Below are positions 24,637 to 32,733 of a DNA stretch of 43,079 nt, piece after piece (within the stretch, counting starts at the first letter, position 1; each line of letters starts with the position of its first letter). Origin of the DNA: Firmicutes bacterium CAG:631. GTDB taxonomy: Bacteria > Bacillota_I > Bacilli_A > RFN20 > CAG-631. The notes under the pieces were generated by a model that made no database searches, was not told the origin of the DNA, and saw only the letters and a program-made list of their open reading frames with translations. The stretch is taken from positions 1 through 43,079 of the forward strand of contig HF998023.1 in the NCBI GenBank assembly GCA_000433015.1, in the 5' to 3' direction. The position numbers and the translations under genes are program-made.

Positions 24637-24665
24637 TTGCTTAAAATATAAATTTATTGTACAAT
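24637..24665 (+). promoter_or_regulatory. Promoter of the polytopic membrane protein gene
   Basis: TTGCTT (24637-24642), 17 bases, TACAAT (24660-24665). Confidence 0.55.
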
Positions 24666-24685
24666 AAAAAAAACGAGGGATTTAA

Positions 24686-26719
24686 ATGAAAACAACACAA
24701 AATCAATGGGTCAAAAAAATTATTCCTTATCTTTTAATTTTTCTTTTTAGCTGTGTTGGCAGTTTCATTTTGTTTTATAAAGGATTAAATACAGGAGATG
24801 ACATCGTTTATCATTTGGGCAATATCATGGATGAATATGTCTCTTTATCAAGTGGGCACGGATTAAGTCCAATTAGTGGAAATTTGGCCATGGGGCTAGG
24901 TGTTGGAAATCGTTTGTTTTATTCTCCTTTGCCTCATCTTTCCATTACTCTTATGGCTTTGTTAATGTCTCTTTTTTCTGTTTCCATTTTAGTTTCTTAT
25001 AAAATTGTTTTATTTTTAAGTATTTTTTTATCAGGAATTTTGATGTATCGGTTTGGAATTCGCCTATTTAAAGGTCGTCAATCGTTAGCTTTAATCGTTA
25101 GTGCATTATTTATTTTGTACCCATATCGCTTGTTTAATATTTTTTGTAGAGCGGCGATTAGTGAAGCTATTGCCATTGCATTCATTCCTTTATTTTTTAT
25201 GGGATTATATGATATCACTCATTTTAAAGATAAAGTGCAAATGAAAGCTTTTTTAGAAGTTGTTTTTGGAGGGACATTGATTTATTTGTCTCATAATATT
25301 ACTGGATTATATAGTTTTGTATTTGGCATACTTTATTTACTTTTTCACATTCGCTCCATTATCGTTTCCTTCCGCATAAAAAACTATTTCACATATGCTT
25401 TGATTTCTGTTCTTTTATTATTAGGATTAAGTTCTATTGCCTGGGTCAGTCAATTACAATTATTAGGTACAAATTTATACAATGTTTCCAATTCAGAAAG
25501 AATGTGGACTTCTTTATCACACATTCAATTTCAACTAGATCTTTCTTATAATTTTTCTGGGTTTTTAAATTTTGTTTATTTAATTTCATTTTATGGTGAT
25601 ATTCTGAGTGAAAATTATCTCATTTCTAACATGCTTTTATTTATTGTCATTGCCGGATTTACCATTATATTGGATTATTTTTTAAGAAAAATAAAAGCTT
25701 TAAGATTTTACCATTTTATCATCAGTTTTATCGTTTTAATGATTGGAAATTATTGTTTTCTTTCAAGAGTGGAATGTTACCTTGCTTCGATTGTATTTTA
25801 TCTTTTATATTGTTATGTTTTATATATCAAAGATCAACCTTTTTCAAATCAAAAAGAAGATATTTTTATAAAAAATGTAGATATTTATTATTATGGATTA
25901 ATGGTTGTTTTGACCTTAATTATGATTACTTCTGGAATTATATGGGAACATTTACCTGAAATTTTTTATACGATTCAATTCCCTTGGCGTTTATGGGGTT
26001 TTCTTCAATTTTTTGTAAGTGTGATTTTTGGGTATATTCTTTATTATTTTAGTTTTATAAGAATTTTAAAATGGGTAGGAACTATTACCGCAGGATTTTT
26101 ATTAGTTGTCAATGAACCATTGCTTGAAAAACGTTTATACTATGAAAGATATCATGATCCAGCATACAATGCTTGGATTTATGAAGTTGACGAGCGTTAT
26201 TTAGATGATAGCACAGCATTAGGTTTTAATAGAGAATATTTACCTTCGATCTTTTTTACAGAACATAAATCAGAATATGAAAATTCATTGTATGATGAAG
26301 TGAAAAAAATGCTCAATCGAGATTTTAAAGCCCAAGAGGATTACAGTTTAAAGCCCGTTTTTTTAACTGGAAATGGAACGATTGAAGTGAAAAGTGCTTA
26401 TTCACCAAGATATGAAATGGACATCATTGTTCAAGAAAGCGGAATTGTGCAAATGCCTTTATTTTATTATCCAGGATATGAAATCAATATTTATCATTCA
26501 AATCAAAAGCAAATTGTAGAATCTAAAAATATTGATGGGCTAGTTTCTTTTGAATTAAAACAGCCAGGAAATTATCAAATTCGGATAGATTATGTGGGAA
26601 CAAAAGCAAGACAATTTTCTTTTTTTTGGTTTTATCTTTCTTTAATAGGAATTGGAGTTTGGATAAAAACAAACGATTTCAACAAAAAGAAAATAGTACC
26701 CTTTTCCTCTTTAAAATAA
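24686..26719 (+). CDS. Large polytopic membrane protein, GT-C/YfhO-like
   Basis: 677 residues with about a dozen transmembrane helices between residues 12 and 480, then an extracellular C-terminal domain of about 150 residues and a last helix. The first loop has GDDIVYHLG, an acidic pair after helix 1 of the kind GT-C glycosyltransferases use. The overall layout resembles the 6-pyruvoyl-tetrahydropterin-synthase-related membrane family and YfhO proteins, which are thought to add sugars from lipid carriers. The C-terminal part resembles a lectin-like beta domain. It has its own promoter; no glycan genes sit next to it. Function is inferred. Confidence 0.6.
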   Translation: MKTTQNQWVKKIIPYLLIFLFSCVGSFILFYKGLNTGDDIVYHLGNIMDEYVSLSSGHGLSPISGNLAMGLGVGNRLFYSPLPHLSITLMALLMSLFSVSILVSYKIVLFLSIFLSGILMYRFGIRLFKGRQSLALIVSALFILYPYRLFNIFCRAAISEAIAIAFIPLFFMGLYDITHFKDKVQMKAFLEVVFGGTLIYLSHNITGLYSFVFGILYLLFHIRSIIVSFRIKNYFTYALISVLLLLGLSSIAWVSQLQLLGTNLYNVSNSERMWTSLSHIQFQLDLSYNFSGFLNFVYLISFYGDILSENYLISNMLLFIVIAGFTIILDYFLRKIKALRFYHFIISFIVLMIGNYCFLSRVECYLASIVFYLLYCYVLYIKDQPFSNQKEDIFIKNVDIYYYGLMVVLTLIMITSGIIWEHLPEIFYTIQFPWRLWGFLQFFVSVIFGYILYYFSFIRILKWVGTITAGFLLVVNEPLLEKRLYYERYHDPAYNAWIYEVDERYLDDSTALGFNREYLPSIFFTEHKSEYENSLYDEVKKMLNRDFKAQEDYSLKPVFLTGNGTIEVKSAYSPRYEMDIIVQESGIVQMPLFYYPGYEINIYHSNQKQIVESKNIDGLVSFELKQPGNYQIRIDYVGTKARQFSFFWFYLSLIGIGVWIKTNDFNKKKIVPFSSLK

Positions 26720-26733
26720 AAAATAAATTTTCT

Positions 26734-26762
26734 TTGTAATTTGAGATTCTTTTTACTATAAT
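26734..26762 (+). promoter_or_regulatory. Promoter of upp
   Basis: TTGTAA (26734-26739), 17 bases, TATAAT (26757-26762). Confidence 0.65.
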
Positions 26763-26778
26763 AAGGAAGGGTGATTCC

Positions 26779-27405
26779 ATGTTACATATCATTAAACATC
26801 CTCTCATTGATACAAAATTATCCATCATGAGAGATGAACAAACAAAAACAAAAGAATTTAGAGAAAGTTTAGACGAAATTGCTTCATTGATGTGTTTTGA
26901 AGTTTTTAAGGACCTAAAGACCGTTATTTCGGATCAAACGATAATGACGCCAACAGGAAAAACATTAAATAAAATTAAATTAGAAAATAAAATTATTTTA
27001 GCACCAATTTTACGAGCTGGAATTGGAATGGTTGATGGAATTAAAAAGATGCTTCCAACGGCCAAAATTGGCCATATTGGCATGTATCGTGATGAAGAGA
27101 CATTAGAACCACATGAATATTATTTTAAATTACCAAAAGTGGATAATCCTTTAGTAATTATTGTTGATCCCATGCTTGCAACAGGGGGTTCTGCTTTAGC
27201 TGCGATTGAAGCAGTTCAAAAAAGAGGATATCATCAAATTCGCTTGATGTGTTTGGTTGGATGTCCTGAAGGGGTCAAAAATGTAGAAGAAAAATATCCA
27301 GATATTCCCATTTATTTAGCAGCCCTAGATGAACGTTTAAATGAAAAAGGATATATTATTCCTGGTCTTGGTGATGCAGGAGATAGAATTTTTGGAACAA
27401 AATAA
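26779..27405 (+). CDS. upp: Uracil phosphoribosyltransferase
   Basis: 208 residues, the standard length. The family blocks LAPILRAGIGMVDG and the PRPP-binding loop VIIVDPMLATGGSALAAI are intact, and the uracil-binding GYIIPGLGDAGDRIFGTK closes the protein. It converts uracil and PRPP to UMP for pyrimidine salvage. It is monocistronic with a promoter upstream and a terminator right after the stop. Confidence 0.95.
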   Translation: MLHIIKHPLIDTKLSIMRDEQTKTKEFRESLDEIASLMCFEVFKDLKTVISDQTIMTPTGKTLNKIKLENKIILAPILRAGIGMVDGIKKMLPTAKIGHIGMYRDEETLEPHEYYFKLPKVDNPLVIIVDPMLATGGSALAAIEAVQKRGYHQIRLMCLVGCPEGVKNVEEKYPDIPIYLAALDERLNEKGYIIPGLGDAGDRIFGTK

Positions 27406-27427
27406 AAAGCACTTTAGTGCTTTTTTT
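27404..27427 (+). terminator. Terminator of upp
   Basis: AAAAAGCACT (27404-27413) and AGTGCTTTTT (27416-27425) with further Ts. It may also serve the convergent GNAT gene. Confidence 0.8.
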
Positions 27428-27438
27428 GTTAATGATTT

Positions 27439-27876
27439 TTATTTTTTAGGACGATGATAACGCATACCTATATGTTGAACATCATTTTCTAAAAATGTTT
27501 GACCAAAGGGTAAAAATCCAAATTTTTTATAAAAATCCATTCTTTCAACAGGAGCGTGTAATTCAATTTTTGCATTTTTATCTTTGCGTAAAATACTTTT
27601 TACTGCTGCTGTTAGTAATTGCGATCCATAACCATTTTTTCTAAAAGATGGAAGAACAGCTAAACGGCCGATTAAATAATAATCCCATTGCTCTAAATAA
27701 CGACAGGTTCCAACCGGTTCCTCATCAATAAAAACTAAAAAATGAGTTGCTTCTGGATCTCTAAAATCCATTTCTTGACGCAAATCCATTTGAAGTTCTT
27801 GACAAAAAACCATAAAACGTATAAATAAACATTTCATAAATTCTTGTTCTGTTTTTACTTTTCTTACTTTTACCAT
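27439..27876 (-). CDS. GNAT-family N-acetyltransferase (ElaA/YjcF-like)
   Basis: 145 residues from the ATG at 27876 (GGTGA 5 bases upstream; the TTG-initiated extension contains that site). The acetyl-CoA-binding motif A is IGRLAVLPSFRKNGYGSQLL. The terminal FYKKFGFLPFGQTFLENDVQHIGM follows the pattern of the ElaA/YjcF subgroup. The acceptor substrate is unknown. It stands alone between upp and the YihY-like gene. Confidence 0.8.
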   Translation of the reverse strand: MVKVRKVKTEQEFMKCLFIRFMVFCQELQMDLRQEMDFRDPEATHFLVFIDEEPVGTCRYLEQWDYYLIGRLAVLPSFRKNGYGSQLLTAAVKSILRKDKNAKIELHAPVERMDFYKKFGFLPFGQTFLENDVQHIGMRYHRPKK

Positions 27877-27913
27877 GATATTCACCAAATTTATTGTATC
27901 ATGTTCTATTCAT

Positions 27914-28717
27914 TTAAGAAATAGTAAGTTTTAATTTGACATCAGTTCTTTTTAAGTGATATTCAATTGCACTAATGTTGACTGCTATAAATAACAACAC
28001 AAAATAGACATAAAAAAAGATAAGAATAGAAGCAAACCCGGCAAGTGGTCCATAAGAAGCATAATTGTTAGCAAATATTCGTATGAATGGAGAAAATAAA
28101 AGATAAAGTAAAGAAGCAGTAATTGAAAAAAAGAGTAATCCTTTCCATAGAATGGAAAAAGAAATGTTTTTTAATAAGCAAAATTTAATCAATAATAGAA
28201 CTAGGATAAAATGGATCAAAACATAAATTAAAAATAAAATGAAATAATAAATAAAAATAGGTAATTGATTGGTTAAAATCGGGAAGATAAACATTAATGC
28301 GATGAGTAAAAAAGCTAGTGTCATAACTAAAAATAAAGCAATAAAAAATGCCCGAATGCGAAGCTGTAAAAAAGAAGTCTCTTGAATCGAAAAAAGATTA
28401 TTAATATATTTAATAAAGACATAAACGCCTTGCGATAAAATAACTAATGAACTGATAATGACTACAATAGCTGTAATTTTTGATGTTTGCGTTTGTTTTA
28501 TAGCAAAATCGATAATTTGTTTTACACTAGACAAAGGAAGAATTTGATTTAAAAAATTTTGTAAACCCGGTAAAGAAATATGAAATAATTGAACACAATA
28601 AAACAAAATATATAACCCAGGCAATAAGGCTAAAAGACTATAATAAGATAAGGCAGCACATTTATCTAAAGGAATTGGTGCAATGTATCGTTTATAAAGA
28701 GCAATGATTTTTTTCAT
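27914..28717 (-). CDS. YihY/UPF0761-family membrane protein
   Basis: 267 residues from the ATG at 28717. Six hydrophobic helices and the family block DKCAALSYYSLLALLPGLYILF near the N-terminus identify the YihY (formerly RNase BN-like) family. The later NNYASYGPLAGFASILIFFYVYFVLLFIAVNI is the conserved C-terminal block. It is an inner-membrane protein of unknown transport function. The ribosome site (GGTGGT) is weak and the frame could start earlier. It is divergent from the Cys-rich small protein gene. Confidence 0.8.
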   Translation of the reverse strand: MKKIIALYKRYIAPIPLDKCAALSYYSLLALLPGLYILFYCVQLFHISLPGLQNFLNQILPLSSVKQIIDFAIKQTQTSKITAIVVIISSLVILSQGVYVFIKYINNLFSIQETSFLQLRIRAFFIALFLVMTLAFLLIALMFIFPILTNQLPIFIYYFILFLIYVLIHFILVLLLIKFCLLKNISFSILWKGLLFFSITASLLYLLFSPFIRIFANNYASYGPLAGFASILIFFYVYFVLLFIAVNISAIEYHLKRTDVKLKLTIS

Positions 28718-28750
28718 TTTGTAGGACCACCACACATTATTATTTGTCGT

Positions 28751-28779
28751 TTCACTTATTTTTATTTCAAACATATTAT
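28751..28779 (+). promoter_or_regulatory. Promoter of the small Cys-rich protein gene
   Basis: TTCACT (28751-28756), 17 bases, TATTAT (28774-28779). Confidence 0.55.
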
Positions 28780-28801
28780 AAAGTGATAGGAGGTGTAAAG
28801 G

Positions 28802-28984
28802 ATGAATTTCGGATATCAACCAAATGCAGTGTATGGAGCTCCATATGGCTATGGCGCATACCCAACGAATAATTGTGGTGTAGGGATCGTTGCTATTGTC
28901 TTAGTTGTTTTCTTGTTATTAATAATTTGCTGTTGTTGTTGCGGTGGAATCGGGTGTTTTAACCGCTGCGGTAATACAATGTAA
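28802..28984 (+). CDS. Small Gly/Tyr-rich, poly-Cys membrane protein
   Basis: 60 residues. A Tyr/Gly/Pro/Ala-rich N-terminus (about 1-26) precedes one helix of about 18 residues (VGIVAIVLVVFLLLII). Five consecutive cysteines (CCCCC) follow, then GGIGCFNRC. The layout recalls small YjcZ-like Bacillota proteins and, by its cysteine cluster, eukaryotic CYSTM modules; I do not assert homology. The start has an AGGAGG, a promoter upstream and a hairpin downstream, so it is probably a real expressed gene. Function is unknown; the cysteines would face one membrane surface. Confidence 0.75.
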   Translation: MNFGYQPNAVYGAPYGYGAYPTNNCGVGIVAIVLVVFLLLIICCCCCGGIGCFNRCGNTM

Positions 28985-28989
28985 ATATA

Positions 28990-29014
28990 TAAAAATCCCT
29001 TTATTTAAGGGATT
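28990..29014 (+). terminator. Hairpin after the Cys-rich gene
   Basis: AAATCCCTT and AAGGGATTT pair around a 5-base loop; the T tract is poor, so termination may be partial and read through into def. Confidence 0.55.
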
Positions 29015-29044
29015 TAATGTGTTATGATGATAATGGTGATGACG

Positions 29045-29596
29045 ATGATATTAAAAAAAGATATTGTAACAGATGACAATCCTCTTCTTAGAAAAAAAAG
29101 TATAGATGTATCCTTTCCTTTATCAAAAGAGGATGAACAAATCATTCATGATTTAATAGAATATTTAGATTTATCTCAAGATGAAGCCACAGCCAAAAAA
29201 TATGATTTGCAACCAGGTGTGGGGATTGCTGCGCCACAAATAGGAATATTAAAGAAAATATTTGTGGTGAAAGCAGAAGATGAAAAAGGGATTTTACATC
29301 AATATGCTTTAGTAAATCCTAAAATATTATCCCATTCCGTTTTAAATAGCTATCTTCAATATGGGGAAGGATGTTTATCCGTTAAAGGAGACCATCCCGG
29401 TTATGTAAAAAGGCATTATAAAATAAAAATGAAAGCTTATGATTATTTACAAAAAAAAGAAGTCGTTTTAAATGTAAAAGGGTACATTGCCATTATATTA
29501 CAACATGAATATGATCATTTGTTTGGTATTTTATTTTATGATCATATCGACAAAAACAACCCTCTTACTCCTATTGAGGGAGCGATACAAATTTAA
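29045..29596 (+). CDS. def: Peptide deformylase
   Basis: 183 residues from the ATG at 29045, which has GGTGA 5 bases upstream; several earlier ATGs in the same frame lack one. All three motifs are intact: GVGIAAPQIG, EGCLS and QHEYDHLFG, with the metal-binding Cys and two His. The enzyme removes formyl from nascent N-terminal Met. The length and the EGCLS form fit the type II enzymes of Gram-positives. It converges on gltX with a shared terminator. Confidence 0.93.
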   Translation: MILKKDIVTDDNPLLRKKSIDVSFPLSKEDEQIIHDLIEYLDLSQDEATAKKYDLQPGVGIAAPQIGILKKIFVVKAEDEKGILHQYALVNPKILSHSVLNSYLQYGEGCLSVKGDHPGYVKRHYKIKMKAYDYLQKKEVVLNVKGYIAIILQHEYDHLFGILFYDHIDKNNPLTPIEGAIQI

Positions 29597-29630
29597 AAGG
29601 ACAGCGTCATGCTGTCCTTTTAAATTTTTT
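29593..29630. terminator. Bidirectional terminator, def / gltX
   Basis: TTAAAAGGACAGC (29593-29605) pairs perfectly with GCTGTCCTTTTAA (29611-29623), followed by T6. It overlaps both stop codons. Confidence 0.85.
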
Positions 29631-31074
29631 GAATCGTTTGGTTTAAACGATCTAAAACCGTATCTTTTCCTAAAAGTTCTAAGGAAATGGCCAAATCTGG
29701 GCCATGCATGATTCCTGTTGTTGCAATTCGAATAGGCATATAGAGTAATTTCCCTTTAACTTTAGCGGTTTTTTGTGTTTCTTTAATACACATAAAAATT
29801 TCATCTTTAGTGAATGTTTCTAAATCTTTTAAATAATTCAAAAATGTGTTTAAAGTATTTTTAATCGAATCATCTGATTTTAAAAATTCCATACCTTCTT
29901 GATCAATTTGTAACTCTTTTGTAAAAAATAAAGAAACAAGAGGAACAATTTCTGCACCATAACTTAATTGTTCTTGATAAGTAGCAATAAGTTTTTCAAT
30001 CCATTCTTTTGATTTATTAGATAAATCATAATGTTTTTGTAAATGAGGCAAACATAGTTGAATTAAATCGGGTAAAGGTAATTCTTTGATATAACGATTA
30101 TTGACCCATGCTAATTTTGCTTGATCAAACATTGAAGGAGATTTTGATAAACGTTTTTCACTAAATACTTCAATGAGTTCTTCTTTACTAAAAATTTCTT
30201 TTTCTCCTTCTGGAGACCATCCAAGTAATGCCATAAAATTAAACATAGCTTGTGGAAGATATCCTAATTCTTCATATTGAGACATAAATTGTAAGACATT
30301 AGCATCTCTTTTGGATAGTTTTTTATGATTTTCATTGACAATTAAAGTCATATGACCAAATTGAGGAGCTTTCCAACCAAAAATGCGATAAAGCATGATT
30401 TGTTTTGGCGTGTTAGATAAGTGTTCTTCTCCACGAAATACATGGGTAATATCCATCGTATGATCGTCAATGACAACAGCATAATTATACGTTGGAATTC
30501 CATTGGCTTTGACTAAAACCCAGTCTCCAATATCTTTAGATTCAAAGGATACATGACCACGAATCATATCTTCAAATTCATAAATTTCATTTTCAGGAAC
30601 CTTTAATCGAATGGTATAGGGAATTCCTGCTTTTTCTTTTTGTTCAATTTCTTCTTTAGATAAGTGAAGACATTTTCGATTATATCGAGGGGCTAATCCT
30701 GCTTTTTCTTGTTTTTCATGTTCCACTTCTAATTCTTCTGCTGTACAAAAGCATTTATATGCATATCCATGTTCAAGCAACCAATCAGTATATTTTTTAT
30801 AGATCTCTAAACGTTCCATTTGACGATATGGTGCATATTTAGGATTTGGATGTTGAGGAGATTCATCAGGAATAATTCCTAACCAAGTGAGATATTTTAA
30901 TTGTGATTCTTCGCCACCTTCAACATTTCTTGCCACATCCGTATCTTCAATACGTAAAATAAAATCACCATGATAATGTTTTGCAAATAAATAATTAAAT
31001 AGTGCTGTTCTTGCATTTCCAATGTGTAAATGTCCTGTTGGGCTAGGAGCATATCTTACACGAACTTTTTCCAT
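29620..31074 (-). CDS. gltX: Glutamyl-tRNA synthetase
   Basis: 484 residues with the class I motifs [20 protein letters not shown] (HIGH-type) and KLSKR. The IEDTD block and the zinc-type CFC segment of the connective peptide are also present. In organisms without GlnRS it charges both tRNA-Glu and tRNA-Gln; whether that holds here cannot be told from this window. The start follows AAGGATTAAAA. It is the last gene of a pncB-ispF-gltX operon, 2 bases after ispF. Confidence 0.95.
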   Translation of the reverse strand: MEKVRVRYAPSPTGHLHIGNARTALFNYLFAKHYHGDFILRIEDTDVARNVEGGEESQLKYLTWLGIIPDESPQHPNPKYAPYRQMERLEIYKKYTDWLLEHGYAYKCFCTAEELEVEHEKQEKAGLAPRYNRKCLHLSKEEIEQKEKAGIPYTIRLKVPENEIYEFEDMIRGHVSFESKDIGDWVLVKANGIPTYNYAVVIDDHTMDITHVFRGEEHLSNTPKQIMLYRIFGWKAPQFGHMTLIVNENHKKLSKRDANVLQFMSQYEELGYLPQAMFNFMALLGWSPEGEKEIFSKEELIEVFSEKRLSKSPSMFDQAKLAWVNNRYIKELPLPDLIQLCLPHLQKHYDLSNKSKEWIEKLIATYQEQLSYGAEIVPLVSLFFTKELQIDQEGMEFLKSDDSIKNTLNTFLNYLKDLETFTKDEIFMCIKETQKTAKVKGKLLYMPIRIATTGIMHGPDLAISLELLGKDTVLDRLNQTIQKI

Positions 31075-31076
31075 TT

Positions 31077-31556
31077 TTAATCCTTCTTTCTTAATAATAC
31101 AATTGCTTCGGCTACAGCGCCTTGTTGTTTTCCTATAAAGCCTAATCCTTCTCCACAGGTGGCTTTAATATTAATATTGTCTATCGATGTATGTAAAATC
31201 GTAGCAATGTTTTGTTGCATTTGTTCAATATAAGGAGCCATTTTTGGCTTTTCAATAAGAATTAAGGAATCCACATTATTGATTTCATAATTTTTCTTTT
31301 CCATCATGATGACAACTTCTTGTAAAATTGTTAAAGAACAACGATTTTTATTTTTTTCATCTTGATCTGAAAAATGTGTTCCTAAATCTTTTAAATTTAA
31401 GGCTCCTAAAATAGCTTCTGCTATGGCATGGCATAAAATATCTGCATCAGAATGTCCTTGTAATCCTAAAGGAGAGGGAATTTTTACTCCTCCAATCACT
31501 AATGGACGATTTGCAACTAATTGATGTATGTCTGTTGATTTGCCGATTCGATACAT
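31077..31556 (-). CDS. ispF: 2-C-methyl-D-erythritol 2,4-cyclodiphosphate synthase
   Basis: 159 residues, the family's usual length. The metal ligands are present in TDIHQL and [19 protein letters not shown], a conserved INVxIKATxxEGLGF-like block ([14 protein letters not shown]) and [10 protein letters not shown] complete the match. It forms a trimer in the MEP pathway to isoprenoids. Its presence shows that the organism uses the MEP rather than the mevalonate route. It lies 10 bases after pncB and 2 before gltX. Confidence 0.94.
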   Translation of the reverse strand: MYRIGKSTDIHQLVANRPLVIGGVKIPSPLGLQGHSDADILCHAIAEAILGALNLKDLGTHFSDQDEKNKNRCSLTILQEVVIMMEKKNYEINNVDSLILIEKPKMAPYIEQMQQNIATILHTSIDNINIKATCGEGLGFIGKQQGAVAEAIVLLRKKD

Positions 31557-31566
31557 TCAACACACC

Positions 31567-32664
31567 TTACTTTGCAGGATAATCCACTTTTTTTAATCGG
31601 TCACTAAACATTTCATGACGACCAACTTTTGCCATATTAACGCCATCTATTTTAACACAATCTCCCGTAAAAGAAGTAGTTACTTTTAATAAACTACTAC
31701 CAACCCCATAAAAATCTACTGGCGTATTTTCAGAAGCAAATTTTTTACATTTTTCTTCATCAAATCCACTAGATACAACAATTTTTACATGTTGATATCC
31801 TTGTTCATCCAAAGCTTTTCTTAAAGCTTTAATTAAGGTCACATTGACACCATTTTTTTCAATGTTAGGGTCAGTAATTTTTTCTCTTTCAAAATATTGA
31901 TCAACTAATGCTTTAGAGGTATCAATTCGAACACCATATAATTTATCTTTAAAATAATCAGCCACTTTTAAAGAATCCGTAATGACATCGTTATTGGAAT
32001 CAACTAAAACAATAAGGTTGTCTTGTGGATATTTTTCATAAAAAGCCTTGGCTGCCTCTAAAAGATTCATTTTAAACATAACAATTAGAGCATGAGGCAT
32101 TGTACCCATTCCTTTATATCCAATCCATTGACCCATGGCATCGGTACAAAAAGAACGAATACCTCCTATATAAGCGGCATAACCATCTCCTGGTTGATTT
32201 TTAGGGTCATCGTCTCGATCACCAAAAAAGATGACAGGAACACCATTTGCTGCTTCTATAATTCTTCTACAATTGGAAGCTACAGAAGTTCTACGAGCCA
32301 AAATTCCATCAATTGGTCCTTCTAAAAAACCGAAGTCTTGGTATCTTCCAGTAATTTTTAAAACAGGTTCTAAAGGAGAAATTTCATCCCCATCATTTAA
32401 TGCTTCAATATACAAATCTTGAGGATTTTTTGCAAAAGTATGAATTAACGCAATCGCTTCATCAATCCCACATAAAATAGAATGTTTTCTTTGAAAAAAT
32501 TGAATAGTAACCGTGTTGTTTGGATGATATTCTTTGATGATTTCTTCTGTTTTTAAAAAATAAGCGGCACTAAAGAAACCATCTTTGTATCTTTGGTCTA
32601 ATTGAAAAGTTTTATTCGTTAATCTTTTTATTTTCCCTTGCTGTTTTAATGTAAATTCTAACAT
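31567..32664 (-). CDS. pncB: Nicotinate phosphoribosyltransferase
   Basis: 365 residues. Family blocks seen are LEGPIDGILARRTSVASNCR, the GTMPHALIVMF with the conserved histidine, LVDSNND and VRIDTSKALVDQ, then SSGFDEEKC and GVGSSLL. It makes nicotinate mononucleotide from nicotinate and PRPP for NAD salvage. The start follows AGGAGATAAAAC. It leads a three-gene operon with ispF and gltX. Confidence 0.9.
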   Translation of the reverse strand: MLEFTLKQQGKIKRLTNKTFQLDQRYKDGFFSAAYFLKTEEIIKEYHPNNTVTIQFFQRKHSILCGIDEAIALIHTFAKNPQDLYIEALNDGDEISPLEPVLKITGRYQDFGFLEGPIDGILARRTSVASNCRRIIEAANGVPVIFFGDRDDDPKNQPGDGYAAYIGGIRSFCTDAMGQWIGYKGMGTMPHALIVMFKMNLLEAAKAFYEKYPQDNLIVLVDSNNDVITDSLKVADYFKDKLYGVRIDTSKALVDQYFEREKITDPNIEKNGVNVTLIKALRKALDEQGYQHVKIVVSSGFDEEKCKKFASENTPVDFYGVGSSLLKVTTSFTGDCVKIDGVNMAKVGRHEMFSDRLKKVDYPAK

Positions 32665-32733
32665 GTTTTATCTCCTCTTTTACATCTATCATGCTTTACT
32701 ATTATAAACTATTTTCTAAAAAATATATAGGTT

